In this document: positions 1-8,807 of the stretch, in pieces
How positions within the stretch are numbered: the stretch's first letter is position 1
Layout of the letters: each line of letters opens with the position of its first letter
Assembly (NCBI GenBank): GCA_038046085.1
Contig: JBBSWW010000004.1
Coordinates: forward strand, 1 to 64,000
Source of the DNA: GW2011-AR18 sp038046085
GTDB taxonomy: Archaea > Nanobdellota > Nanobdellia > SCGC-AAA011-G17 > GW2011-AR18
DNA length: 64,000 nucleotides
Direction: 5' to 3'
The notes under the pieces: model-generated
The model's input: only the letters and a program-made list of their open reading frames with translations
What the model was told of the DNA's origin: nothing
Databases searched by the model: none
Translations under genes and position numbers: made by a program

Positions 1-48
1 ATTAACAAAGGAACAAACATTTAAAAATAATACTAATACCATAAAGCT

Positions 49-1740
49 ATGAAAGAGCTTATCTTAAAGTATGCATTACATAATGCAGTAAAATTCAATG
101 GAAAAGCCAATGCTGGGGCTTTAATAGGAAAGGTATTGGGAGAGAACCCAGAACTAAAAAACAAATTAAATGAACTAAAAAAAGAGATAATGACAATTGT
201 AGAAGAAGTAAATTCTATGAAACCAGAAGAACAATTGAAAAAATTACAGAAACTTGCTCCTGAATTACTAGAAGAGAAAAAAGAAGAGAAAAAAGACTTA
301 AAGGATTTACCAGGGGCAGAAATTGGCAAACTTGTTACAAGATTACCACCAGAACCATCAAAATATTTACATCTAGGACACGCATTAACATTTTTAATAA
401 ATTATATGTATGCAGAAAAATATCAAGGAAAATGCGTATTAAGATTTGAAGACTGCAATCCAGAAAAAGTAACACAAGAATTCATAGATGCTGATCTAGA
501 TGATATACAAAATTATTTAGGAATAAAACCTTCATCAATAGTCTATGTATCAGACCATATGGACAAATTCTATGAATATGCTGAACAATTAATAACAGAA
601 GGAAAAGCATACATGTGTTTCTGTGATAGAGAGAAAATGCAGGATTTAAGGCATAAAGGAAAAGAGTGTGACTGCAGAAAGAAAACACCAAAAATGAATA
701 ATCAAGAATGGGAAAATATGCTGGATAAGAAATACCAAGAGGGAGAATGCACATTAAGATTAAAGATAAATATGAAAGCAACAAACCAGGTATTAAGAGA
801 TCCAGCAGTATTTAGAATAAATTACGGAAAACACTACAAATATGGAAATAAATACCATGTATGGCCATTATATGATTTTTACAATGCAATAGAAGAAAAC
901 CTATGTGAAGTAAATTATGTATTAAGAAGCAACGAATTCGGAACAATGAGAACAGAATTACAGAACCATATAAGGGGATTATTTGGAATGCCAAATCCAA
1001 AAGAGAAACAATATGGAAGATTCAACATAAATGATAAGATAACACAAGGGAGAGAGGTAAGAGAATTAATAGAACAAAAAAAAGTAAATGGGTGGGATGA
1101 TCCAAGACTGGTTACGTTAAAAGCTTTGAAAAGAAGGGGAATAGAAAGAGAAGCATATTATGAACTAATAAAAGAGGTTGGACTAACACCTACGCAGACA
1201 AATCTAGATTTTACAGTAGTCGCTGCAATAAACAGAAGACTATTAGATAAGAAATCAAACAGATATTTTGTCTTAGTAAATACTGAAAAAATAAAAGTAG
1301 AGAATGCGCCGAAAAGAAAAGTAAAATTACCATTACATCCAGAAGATGAGAAAAGAGGATATAGATACATGGATACAGAATCAGAGTTCTATATAACAAA
1401 AGATGATCTAAAAGAATTAAAAACAGAGAATAAACTACATAGATTAATGGATTGTATGAACTTAGAGTATAAAGATAATAAATTTGTATATCATAGTCAA
1501 GATCATGATTCATACAAGAATTCAAAGAATAAAGGAAAAATAATCAATTATTTACCTGTAAGCAAAGATTTAGTCAAATGCACAATAATGATGGATGATG
1601 CAACAGTAGTAGAGGCAATAGCAGAACCAGACATAAAAAATGTAAAAGTAAATGATAAAATACAAGCTGAAAGAATGGCATTCTTAAGATTAGATTCAAT
1701 AACAAAAGGAAAATATAATTTCTGGTTTACTCATAAATAG
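49..1740 (+). CDS. gltX: Glutamyl-tRNA synthetase, archaeal type
   Basis: Charges tRNA-Glu with glutamate in the cytoplasm; in archaea this enzyme usually also makes Glu-tRNA-Gln for amidation. The class I HIGH-like motif reads HLGH at residues 108-111. A zinc-binding knuckle has Cys190, Cys192, Cys207 and Cys209, and the archaeal/eukaryotic signature GWDDPRL is at 348-354. The C-terminal half is the beta-barrel anticodon domain of the GlnRS-like group. At 563 residues it has the usual archaeal length. The KMSKS region is unusual: residues 330-336 read KITQGRE, where relatives have a Lys/Ser-rich LSxxK-type loop. A TATA-like TTTAAAAATA lies about 20-30 bases before the ATG, suggesting a leaderless transcript. 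Family assignment is secure. Confidence 0.95.
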   Translation: MKELILKYALHNAVKFNGKANAGALIGKVLGENPELKNKLNELKKEIMTIVEEVNSMKPEEQLKKLQKLAPELLEEKKEEKKDLKDLPGAEIGKLVTRLPPEPSKYLHLGHALTFLINYMYAEKYQGKCVLRFEDCNPEKVTQEFIDADLDDIQNYLGIKPSSIVYVSDHMDKFYEYAEQLITEGKAYMCFCDREKMQDLRHKGKECDCRKKTPKMNNQEWENMLDKKYQEGECTLRLKINMKATNQVLRDPAVFRINYGKHYKYGNKYHVWPLYDFYNAIEENLCEVNYVLRSNEFGTMRTELQNHIRGLFGMPNPKEKQYGRFNINDKITQGREVRELIEQKKVNGWDDPRLVTLKALKRRGIEREAYYELIKEVGLTPTQTNLDFTVVAAINRRLLDKKSNRYFVLVNTEKIKVENAPKRKVKLPLHPEDEKRGYRYMDTESEFYITKDDLKELKTENKLHRLMDCMNLEYKDNKFVYHSQDHDSYKNSKNKGKIINYLPVSKDLVKCTIMMDDATVVEAIAEPDIKNVKVNDKIQAERMAFLRLDSITKGKYNFWFTHK

Positions 1741-1756
1741 GAACTATCAATATTTA

Positions 1757-2275
1757 TTAAAACTTTAAAAAACTAAAAAAATCGTCATCTTCTTCTAATT
1801 GTTTAACACTTTCATTTAGTAATTTAACAATGTAATTTACAGTTTCTTCGAAATTATTCAATAGCAAAGAATTTGGTATTCTTAAAGTTAAATACCCCTT
1901 TTTGAAAGAGTAGTAAGTTCTTTTTAAATCTGATAAAGCTTGTTTATGATCATAATTGTGCTGTCCCCCATCAACTTCAATATTAACTTTAGCTTTAGGT
2001 ATTGCAATATCAATATGTTTGTGTCCGTCATATAGTTCAAGTTTTGCCTCCACCTTTTGTTTTTTCAAGGCTTCGTACAATTTTCTGGCAAGCAGAGTTG
2101 ATTTATCATCATTAAAGTTTTGGCAATATTTACATAATACTTTTTTGTATTGATTAATAGAATATCTAAATTCTTTTTCGGAAATACCTTTTTTACATTT
2201 ATTACAATAATAGTTTATCTTATATTCCAGCGTGGTGTCACCATCTAGCTCTGCTTCGACTGGGTTCTTTATCAT
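1757..2275 (-). CDS. Vsr/DUF559-like endonuclease with N-terminal zinc ribbon
   Basis: 172 residues. The N-terminal part has two CxxC pairs (Cys24/27 and Cys48/51), consistent with a zinc ribbon. The C-terminal part carries HIDIAI (Asp89), then IEVDGGQH (Glu100, Asp102, His106) and a following helix, the pattern of the DUF559/Vsr branch of the PD-(D/E)xK nuclease fold. Proteins of this branch nick or cut DNA, often in repair or restriction. It converges on gltX with a 16-base gap and is divergent from tyrS. No partner methylase or restriction subunit is nearby, so its target is unknown. Fold assignment is by motif only. Confidence 0.65.
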   Translation of the reverse strand: MIKNPVEAELDGDTTLEYKINYYCNKCKKGISEKEFRYSINQYKKVLCKYCQNFNDDKSTLLARKLYEALKKQKVEAKLELYDGHKHIDIAIPKAKVNIEVDGGQHNYDHKQALSDLKRTYYSFKKGYLTLRIPNSLLLNNFEETVNYIVKLLNESVKQLEEDDDFFSFLKF

Positions 2276-2350
2276 ATTAAAATTATATATTTTACTATAT
2301 TTATAAGTTTAACCGATAATATTAAATAGCTAAATCAGATTAAATTCTAT

Positions 2351-3424
2351 ATGGATACATTAACTAAAGTAGATTTAATGAAAGAATTTGCTGAGGAAAT
2401 TGTTACTGAAGAAGAATTAGTTAAATTATTTGAAACAAATTCTAAACCTATAGCTTATGATGGATTTGAACCTTCTGGAGTTGCTCCAATACATTTTGGA
2501 TTATTAAGAGCTACAAACTTAAAAAATATGATGAAAACTGGTGTAAAGTTTAAATTATATTTAGCTGATTACTTTGGATTTATAAATAATAAACTAGATG
2601 GAGATTTAGAAAATATTAGAACTGCAGGAAAATACTTTGTAGAAGTCTGGAAAGCTTGCGGTATAGATATGGACAAAGTTGAGATAGTTTGGGCTAAAGA
2701 TATAATGAATGGTCTTGATTATTGGGATAGAACATTAAGAATCGCTAAGGATATATCATTAGAAAGAAATTTAAGAGCAACAACAATAATGGGAAGAAAA
2801 CAAGGGGAAAAATTAAGTATGGCACAATTATTCTATCCCCCAATGCAGGTTACAGATGTCTTTCATATGAATGTTGACATATGTCAATTAGGAATGGATC
2901 AGAGAAGAGCCAATATCCTTGCTAGAGAGATAGCTGATAAACAAAAATGGAAGAAACCTGTAGCTGTACATCATCATATAATCTTAGGATTGAAAGGGTT
3001 ACAAAAAAAAGAGACAGAAGAAGAGACTTTAATGGCTTCTAAAATGTCAAAATCAGATCCAAGTTCATGTATTTACATGCATGATACCTATGAAGAACTT
3101 AAAAAGAAAATAAATAATGCATATTGTCCAGAAAAAGTAGAAGAAGGAAACCCATTATTAGAATATTCTAAACATATAATATTTAGAAATATAAAAGAGA
3201 TGAAAATAGAAAGACCTAGTAAATTTGGGGGAAATATTAGTTTTGTAAATTATGAAGAATTAAGAAAGGCTTACGTTTCCGGATCATTGCATCCTATGGA
3301 CTTAAAAAGTGCTGTAACAAACGAGCTTGAAAATCTAATAAAACCTGTAAGAGAATATTTTGAAAAAAATAAAAAAGCTCAAGAATTATATTCTGTAGTC
3401 AAAGATTTAAAAATCACTAGGTAA
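2351..3424 (+). CDS. tyrS: Tyrosyl-tRNA synthetase, archaeal type
   Basis: Charges tRNA-Tyr. The HIGH-like signature is HFG at residues 48-50 and the second class I motif is a perfect KMSKS at 231-235. The residues around YDGFEPSG and DVFHMNVDICQLGMDQRR match the tyrosine-binding core of archaeal/eukaryotic TyrRS. At 357 residues it is slightly longer than typical archaeal enzymes. The last 18 bases overlap the convergent LAGLIDADG gene. Its C-terminal tail (LIKPVREYFEKN onward) is duplicated in diverged form about 1.4 kb downstream, beyond that gene. The present 3' end may therefore have arrived with the endonuclease gene rather than being the ancestral one. Confidence 0.95.
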   Translation: MDTLTKVDLMKEFAEEIVTEEELVKLFETNSKPIAYDGFEPSGVAPIHFGLLRATNLKNMMKTGVKFKLYLADYFGFINNKLDGDLENIRTAGKYFVEVWKACGIDMDKVEIVWAKDIMNGLDYWDRTLRIAKDISLERNLRATTIMGRKQGEKLSMAQLFYPPMQVTDVFHMNVDICQLGMDQRRANILAREIADKQKWKKPVAVHHHIILGLKGLQKKETEEETLMASKMSKSDPSSCIYMHDTYEELKKKINNAYCPEKVEEGNPLLEYSKHIIFRNIKEMKIERPSKFGGNISFVNYEELRKAYVSGSLHPMDLKSAVTNELENLIKPVREYFEKNKKAQELYSVVKDLKITR

Positions 3425-4720
3425 ACTATTTATTAAATCTTTTATTTTTTTACCTTCATCAGTTAATATCCATGATTTTTTATTATTTTGTGTGAACTGT
3501 TCTATTAAACCTTCTTTTACCCTATTTCTAATCCAATGTGTACTGTTGCTTGAGCCCATTTTTGTTATATCATTTAATTCTATTGCTGTAAAATCTTTTG
3601 ATATCTCTTTAAGATATTTTAATGCTCTAAATTTTTTATGACTCTTAATTGACCATATCAATCTTTTTTTATGATGTGGTGCATAATTAAATAAATCATA
3701 CTCTAATAATTTTAATAACATGTTCCAATTTAATGAAATTATTAATAAATATAGGTTTTTATTCTTGTCTTTTTTTATTTTACCATTTAGTCCATAACTT
3801 TCTAATATCTTTTTATGATAAATAATATACTCTTCTTTTTCTTCGTATATATACATTCTAGAGTGAAGAGACCCATTTTTATCTCTATTACTAAAGAAAT
3901 TGCCATCTCCGGCTATTATCCCTTGTAAATAATTTTTAAAAATCGTTATTTCATTATTTCTTATTATATATTCTTTTATTTCATTATTTAAATTATCAAT
4001 TGTTTCTGCTAAAATGCTATTTCCTATATATAATCTTATACCATATTTTTTAATTTTTTCTACTGTCTTTACCTTTATTTTATCCTGAGTTATACCCAAG
4101 TTTTTTAAATCTTTTATAACATTATCTAGTTCTCCTTTACTCAAATTTTTATTATAACTAATTCTTGCTTTCCATAATCTTATGTCTAATAATAATCCTG
4201 ACATTTCAATAAAATCTTTTATTATACTCATCTTGGTATTTGTAAAATTAAGCTCCCTTCCTCTCCTTTTCTTTAATTTTTGTTTACCACTTTCTGCTTG
4301 ATAATATCCTAATAACCTTGCAAATTGTAGTGAAACTTTTTTATTCAGAATTATTTCTTTAGGCCTTCCCTTACTTGAATACCAACAATGAAATTTATTA
4401 TCTCTTTCTAAAACAATAATTTCATAATTAGATAATGTTTTATTAGGTATTATACTTATTATGTTTATTTCATTCTTCTTAATTAATATATTTTCACGAT
4501 CTTTGCCTTTTACACTATCTATTTTTTCTATATTAATATCATTTTTTATTTTTAATTCTTTTCTTATTTTAATTGGGATGTATATTCTTCCATCTTTGTT
4601 AATATAAGTTAAAAAACTTGCTTTTCCATTTTCATTTTTTATATATACTTCAATAAAGTTATTTTCTATTTCTTTAATTCCTTTTAACCATATTCTTCCA
4701 TTTTTTACTTTTATATTCAT
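3407..4720 (-). CDS. LAGLIDADG endonuclease-like protein with AbrB-like N-terminus and winged-helix C-terminus
   Basis: 437 residues. Residues 40-58 (GRIYIPIKIRKEL) resemble an AbrB/SpoVT swapped-hairpin DNA-binding element. Two LAGLIDADG motifs follow: LARLLGYYQAESG near 133-145 (acidic Glu) and YLQGIIAGDGNF near 264-275 (Asp). Residues from about 350 look like a winged helix (ISKDFTAIELNDITKMGSSNST). Both acidic positions are kept, so cleavage activity is plausible. It is not inside an intron or intein: it stands free, antisense to tyrS, with its last codons inside the tyrS 3' end. Codons are very A/T- and Lys/Ile/Asn-rich. It could be a homing endonuclease or a regulator derived from one. 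Confidence 0.8.
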   Translation of the reverse strand: MNIKVKNGRIWLKGIKEIENNFIEVYIKNENGKASFLTYINKDGRIYIPIKIRKELKIKNDINIEKIDSVKGKDRENILIKKNEINIISIIPNKTLSNYEIIVLERDNKFHCWYSSKGRPKEIILNKKVSLQFARLLGYYQAESGKQKLKKRRGRELNFTNTKMSIIKDFIEMSGLLLDIRLWKARISYNKNLSKGELDNVIKDLKNLGITQDKIKVKTVEKIKKYGIRLYIGNSILAETIDNLNNEIKEYIIRNNEITIFKNYLQGIIAGDGNFFSNRDKNGSLHSRMYIYEEKEEYIIYHKKILESYGLNGKIKKDKNKNLYLLIISLNWNMLLKLLEYDLFNYAPHHKKRLIWSIKSHKKFRALKYLKEISKDFTAIELNDITKMGSSNSTHWIRNRVKEGLIEQFTQNNKKSWILTDEGKKIKDLINSLPSDF

Positions 4721-4767
4721 GTTAATTTAATGGTTTAGAAGTTTATATAATTTACCATTTTATACAA

Positions 4768-4854
4768 TTAATTAAAGTAAGAGAACATTTTGAGAGCAAT
4801 AAAAAGGCAAAAGAATTATACTTAAAAGTTAAAAGCTACAAAGTAACAAGATAA
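4768..4854 (+). pseudogene. Displaced 3' end of tyrS
   Basis: Reading from 4768 in frame gives LIKVREHFESNKK, continuing to KVTR and a TAA stop at 4852-4854. The C-terminus of the intact tyrS upstream reads LIKPVREYFEKNKK and ends ITR. Most positions agree, with one deletion (Pro) and scattered substitutions, so the two copies have diverged. There is no start codon or upstream coding sequence for the fragment. It lies just beyond the start of the LAGLIDADG gene, exactly where the old tyrS end would be if that gene plus a new tail had inserted into tyrS. Confidence 0.8.
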
Positions 4855-4877
4855 ATTTTATAAAAAATATATTAAAA

Positions 4878-5078
4878 TTAAGCTTTCTTGAATCTAGCTA
4901 CAGTATCAATAATGTCAACATGACCCATGAATAAAGCTCTACAACAGTATCTTTCTAAGCCTAATTCATCAAGAACTTTCTTAGTATTTTCGCCTTTAAC
5001 TGTTGTTCTCTCTTTGAAATCTTCCCATAAGTGAGCTACGGGTTTTGAACAGCTGAAACATACAATCGGTATTATCAT
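4878..5078 (-). CDS. rpoN: RNA polymerase subunit N (Rpb10)
   Basis: 66-residue zinc-binding subunit needed for assembly of the archaeal RNA polymerase core. The atypical CX2C...CC zinc motif is present (Cys7, Cys10, Cys45, Cys46) with the family string RYCCRALFMGHVD. Length is typical. In many archaea rpoN sits with L13, S9, rpoK, eno and S2. Here it is about 26 kb away from rpoK, so that cluster is split in this genome. A short AT-rich gap follows on its upstream side before the small membrane ORF. Confidence 0.95.
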   Translation of the reverse strand: MIIPIVCFSCSKPVAHLWEDFKERTTVKGENTKKVLDELGLERYCCRALFMGHVDIIDTVARFKKA

Positions 5079-5121
5079 AAAAGAAATAAAACTAGGAATA
5101 ATATTTAAAGCTTTCTAGAGC

Positions 5122-5289
5122 CTAATATTGACCCTTAACCCTGTGTTTTTCAGAGTTTAATACTTCATTATACTCATTTTCTACTGCAATATCCTCTTTA
5201 CTTCTTCTCGTAATGAATTTATATACAATAATACTGACTAATGAAAGTCCTGCAATGAACAATAATTTGTTATTAAATATTTCAATCAT
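5122..5289 (-). CDS. Small single-span membrane protein (55 aa)
   Basis: An ORF of 55 codons. It starts MIEIFNNKLLFIAGLSLVS with one hydrophobic segment at about residues 8-23, followed by a basic stop-transfer (KFITRRSK) and an acidic/polar tail. Its ATG overlaps the stop of the preceding gene (ATGA at 5286-5289), the usual arrangement for translational coupling, which is the main support that it is real. Function unknown. Confidence 0.55.
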   Translation of the reverse strand: MIEIFNNKLLFIAGLSLVSIIVYKFITRRSKEDIAVENEYNEVLNSEKHRVKGQY

Positions 5290-5468
5290 TTTTTAACCTC
5301 AGTCTTTTTAGCATCTTTTTCAATATCAATACCAAGTTCTTTAAGAGCATTCAAATGCATGCCCATAAGCTGTTCAGTAATATTAACTAATTTTAGTAAT
5401 TCTTCACGTTCTTTGCTTAAAGTTGTAAGACAACCCTTATGAAAACCAATTTTTTCCTCATTAGGCAT
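5286..5468 (-). CDS. Small helical protein of unknown function (60 aa)
   Basis: 60 residues, highly charged, predicted helical by composition (KEREELLKLVNITEQLMG, then NALKELGIDIEKDAKK). No signal peptide or known domain is recognised. It forms a two-gene unit with the 55-residue membrane protein through a 4-base ATGA overlap. The DHH gene begins a separate unit about 40 bases upstream on the same strand. Confidence 0.5.
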   Translation of the reverse strand: MPNEEKIGFHKGCLTTLSKEREELLKLVNITEQLMGMHLNALKELGIDIEKDAKKTEVKK

Positions 5469-5507
5469 GTAATAGTAAAGTAATTAAAATATATAAATGA
5501 ATCGCTT

Positions 5508-6596
5508 TTATTTTTTGATATCATTATACTTTTCAATCAATCTTTTCTTAAAAATCTTCAAATCTTCTTTCCTAATCCTAGCACCAGCAGCAGGAATATG
5601 ACCTCCAGCAGTAGAATTTGGGAGATCTTGAACTAAATCTCTTAAAAACTCATTTAATTTTATAATACCTCTCTGGTCACGAGCGTTAATCTCAATAATA
5701 TCCTTATCATCATTAGAAACTATTAAAATTACAGTCTTATTTGGAAAGTACTGAAAACTAAGAATTGTTGATAAAGTCGAATTTATTTTATATCTAGGAC
5801 TTATTTCATATATTACTAAATCACCATGAACTTCTACATTATTCCTCTTATTAATCCAAATATTTAATTCTTCTTCAGACTTTTTTTTATAATCTAATAA
5901 AACTTTATTATTAAGAACATCAAAAATACTATTTGAATTATAAACTATATCAAATGTTATATCAATATCTTCATCAGTTTCCTTACTTAGTTTAATAAGA
6001 GCAGCTGTTTTACCTATTTCTGTTCTATAAGGGTCATCATCTTTATTCAAATGATATTTATTCTGAACATCAATAACAAAATAAGCCCATGATTTATATC
6101 CCATATCACTAACAAGACCAACAGCAGAAAGCCAATCAAATTCTACTACATTAATCATCTTGGAAAATAAGTCATAACAAAGTTTAGAAGCAGGATATTT
6201 TGATCCATCAAGATCCTTATTAATAAATTCAGAATGAATAAACAAAGTTTTATTGGAATTAAAATCAACAGAAAATTTATGATGATCAATAACTAAAACT
6301 TCAGAATATTTCTCAAGTTTTTTTAACTTATCTATCTTAGCATCTAAAGATAAATCCACAAAAATACATTTTTTAATATTATTATTTTTAACGAATTCAA
6401 TACAAGAATCATTAACTTCATAAAATTTGTATTCATAATGAAACTTAACTTTAAAATTTTTTATTTTATTAATGGCTTTAGAAGTAATAATACAAGAACA
6501 AAGACCATCAGTACACATAGAATGATAAAAAATTGCAATATTATCTGATTCTTTTATATTATTAATAAAATCCTTGAATTTTTCAATGTAATCCAT
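5508..6596 (-). CDS. DHH/DHHA1-family phosphoesterase
   Basis: 362 residues with a DHH domain and a C-terminal DHHA1 domain. Motif III is VIDHHK (Asp104-His105-His106), motif II is VDLSLD near 80-85 and motif IV is GLVSDMG. The C-terminal GGHIPAAG near 331-338 is the DHHA1 substrate-binding signature. Motif I, normally HxDxDG, reads HSMCTDG at 25-31, so one of its two aspartates is replaced. Relatives are RecJ/NrnA-type exonucleases or phosphatases acting on single-stranded DNA, nanoRNA or cyclic dinucleotides. The altered motif I makes the substrate uncertain. It sits beside a Nudix gene on the same strand. Confidence 0.8.
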   Translation of the reverse strand: MDYIEKFKDFINNIKESDNIAIFYHSMCTDGLCSCIITSKAINKIKNFKVKFHYEYKFYEVNDSCIEFVKNNNIKKCIFVDLSLDAKIDKLKKLEKYSEVLVIDHHKFSVDFNSNKTLFIHSEFINKDLDGSKYPASKLCYDLFSKMINVVEFDWLSAVGLVSDMGYKSWAYFVIDVQNKYHLNKDDDPYRTEIGKTAALIKLSKETDEDIDITFDIVYNSNSIFDVLNNKVLLDYKKKSEEELNIWINKRNNVEVHGDLVIYEISPRYKINSTLSTILSFQYFPNKTVILIVSNDDKDIIEINARDQRGIIKLNEFLRDLVQDLPNSTAGGHIPAAGARIRKEDLKIFKKRLIEKYNDIKK

Positions 6597-6626
6597 TAAA
6601 AGAAAATAAGTTGAATGTTTAAAAGA

Positions 6627-7079
6627 TTAACTGTCAAAGTATTTATTCAATCTTCCAGTAAGAAATTCATTGGCTTTAATTAAAACTTCCTTAGTATTTT
6701 TTAATTTAATAATATTGGAAGCTTCTTCAAAAGAACACCATCTAAAATCATCATGTTCAGAACTAATCTTTATCTCTTTATTCTCGGATTCTGCTAAAAA
6801 GTAAGTAGCTCTCTTACTAATCAAATTACCATCCCTCTTATAGAACCATTTAATTGATTCTTTAAAACCTTTAATGAACTTCAAATCTTTCAAACTGGTT
6901 TCTTCCATAATCTCACGTTTAGCGGCATCTTCAGGAGATTCATCTTTCTGTATCAAACCACGAGGAAAATCCCATGATTCCATATAATTCTGGTGAGCTT
7001 TCCTATATAATAAAAGATAAAGAACTTTAGTATTCTCTTTACGGAAAACAACAGCACCAAAAGATAATTCTTCAATCAT
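6627..7079 (-). CDS. Nudix hydrolase, Ap4A-hydrolase-like
   Basis: 150 residues with a canonical Nudix box at 41-63 (Gly41, Glu47, Arg55-Glu56, Glu59-Glu60), preceded by WDFPRG. The short single-domain form and the SFGAVVFRKEN start resemble diadenosine tetraphosphate hydrolases of archaea and eukaryotes, which hydrolyse Ap4A or related nucleotides. It lies 30 bases upstream of the DHH gene in the same direction, so they may be co-transcribed. Exact substrate cannot be told from sequence. Confidence 0.85.
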   Translation of the reverse strand: MIEELSFGAVVFRKENTKVLYLLLYRKAHQNYMESWDFPRGLIQKDESPEDAAKREIMEETSLKDLKFIKGFKESIKWFYKRDGNLISKRATYFLAESENKEIKISSEHDDFRWCSFEEASNIIKLKNTKEVLIKANEFLTGRLNKYFDS

Positions 7080-7109
7080 AAATTATAAACATTTTTTTAA
7101 ATTAATAAA

Positions 7110-8777
7110 TTATTTGTTTATTCTATTATAAGAATTTAATACTAAATCAGAACTTTGAATAGTAGATGTTGTGTTATCAGACCAGAATATCTCTAAATTA
7201 TCAATAGTGTTAATCTTACCCAAACCAACATGAATCTGACCATCTAAATTACTTCCAGTACTACCTTGGACTTTAATAGGCTTATAAAAATTTTTATCAG
7301 GAGTTTTAATTTTTATCAAAGAATTATTAAAACTAGAGGGGACATAAAAACCAATCCAGTTACCAGAATAAGAACCATCATTCCTAAATACCCTGAAAGG
7401 AGTGTCGTTAATAGCAACACCAGCTTCACAATCCCAGACACTCCACGGGGCAACACTAAGATCAGGTTTACCATCTAAATTATAATCAACATCCACCATT
7501 GAATAAGTGTCGCTTGTAATTGTGCCGTCAAAAAACTTTCCAGAATGTTTACTCCTTTCAACAAACCTTCCACCATAAGATCCTAAAAATAATGATAATC
7601 TTTCCTGCTTTGGAAGAGTATTATCAGCTGATCCAGACCTATCACAAGCATCTAGTCTTCCGCCTGATGTTGAAAAATCTGGTTTGCCATCATTGTTATA
7701 ATCATCAAGTACTATAGACCAACTGACACTTTTATCTTCTTCTTCTATAAGTCTGCTTGTATTATTAACATCAATACCATAATGAGGGATAGTATGAAGC
7801 ATAGGAACGCCAGTATTAGATGATAATATTCTAGTTTCGAATTCGTCAATAAAATAATCATTACCCATCGTAGCTAAATGCTCATTATCAGGAAGAAAGC
7901 TATAATCTGTAAGAGAGAAATCACCCTTATTAGAATATTCAAAGATACAACCCGCACCCATGTCTTTTTCGATATATAAAATATTTCTTGCTAAAGTTTC
8001 TCTTGTTATAAACTGGAAAGAGTAAACAACACCAGAGGTACATCTTTTAAGATTCTCATATTCAGATAAATTGATAATATTCTCAAAGTTTTTATTTTCT
8101 TTTTGTAATAATATTAATGCACTCTGTCCTGTAACATTATCATCACCTTCCCTTTTTTGAGGTCTTCTAGAAACAAAAAGATCTAATTTATCATCATTGT
8201 TTAAATCTAAAGTGCCAAATCCTGTAAATGTAGAATTATACATCTCATTTTCTGAATCATTAGTCTCTTCCCAAATATTCTGAGAAATAAAACCCAGGTT
8301 TCCAGATTCAGCTAATTGATTCCATAACACTTGAATAGTTGGTCTATCAAAAGAACCACCAATAATTATATCTAAATCACTATCCTTATCCATGTCTGTA
8401 ATATAAGATGTTCTACCCCAACCCATCAATCCATTAGTATTTTCTGAGAGATTTACAGGTGTAAAATTTTGTCCGGAATTGTTTAGATATAATTCAGTAG
8501 TTTTTCCAACAATAACAACGTCAGGATATTTATCATTATTAAAATCACCCCAACTAGCAGAATTAATTTCAAATAATTTTGGAATGCCTAATTCTTGAGT
8601 AACATCAGAAAAAATAGGTTGTTCAAAAATCTCTTCAATATCAGGCGAAGGACTCGCACTTGGAGTAGGATGTTCTGTATTGCCTCCGTTAAAATTACTA
8701 TTATTAATACTTTTAGAAGGGCTACAGGCTAGAACATAACTCAATAACAAACCTAAAAGTGAATTTTTGAATTTCAT
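7110..8777 (-). CDS. Secreted FG-GAP/VCBS repeat protein with ASPIC/UnbV C-terminus, putative lipoprotein
   Basis: 555 residues. The N-terminus is a signal peptide ending in LLSYVLACSPS, a lipobox-like site, followed by a Ser/Pro/Asn linker. The body contains several FG-GAP/VCBS calcium-binding repeats (for example WGDFNNDKYPDVVIVG and DLNNDDKLDLFVS), and the C-terminus (GSNLDGQIHVGLGK) matches the ASPIC/UnbV module. Such proteins fold as beta-propellers outside the cell and bind partners or polysaccharide. It is the last gene of a minus-strand run behind the NYN gene. The ligand is unknown. Confidence 0.8.
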   Translation of the reverse strand: MKFKNSLLGLLLSYVLACSPSKSINNSNFNGGNTEHPTPSASPSPDIEEIFEQPIFSDVTQELGIPKLFEINSASWGDFNNDKYPDVVIVGKTTELYLNNSGQNFTPVNLSENTNGLMGWGRTSYITDMDKDSDLDIIIGGSFDRPTIQVLWNQLAESGNLGFISQNIWEETNDSENEMYNSTFTGFGTLDLNNDDKLDLFVSRRPQKREGDDNVTGQSALILLQKENKNFENIINLSEYENLKRCTSGVVYSFQFITRETLARNILYIEKDMGAGCIFEYSNKGDFSLTDYSFLPDNEHLATMGNDYFIDEFETRILSSNTGVPMLHTIPHYGIDVNNTSRLIEEEDKSVSWSIVLDDYNNDGKPDFSTSGGRLDACDRSGSADNTLPKQERLSLFLGSYGGRFVERSKHSGKFFDGTITSDTYSMVDVDYNLDGKPDLSVAPWSVWDCEAGVAINDTPFRVFRNDGSYSGNWIGFYVPSSFNNSLIKIKTPDKNFYKPIKVQGSTGSNLDGQIHVGLGKINTIDNLEIFWSDNTTSTIQSSDLVLNSYNRINK

Positions 8778-8807
8778 ATACTAAAGAAAATAAGAATATT
8801 AATAAGA

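Noticed and set aside
33..329. Minus-strand ORF of 98 codons inside gltX
   Set aside because: It is a shadow of the GluRS coding frame; composition (Ser/Phe-rich) is what the complement of Lys/Glu codons gives.
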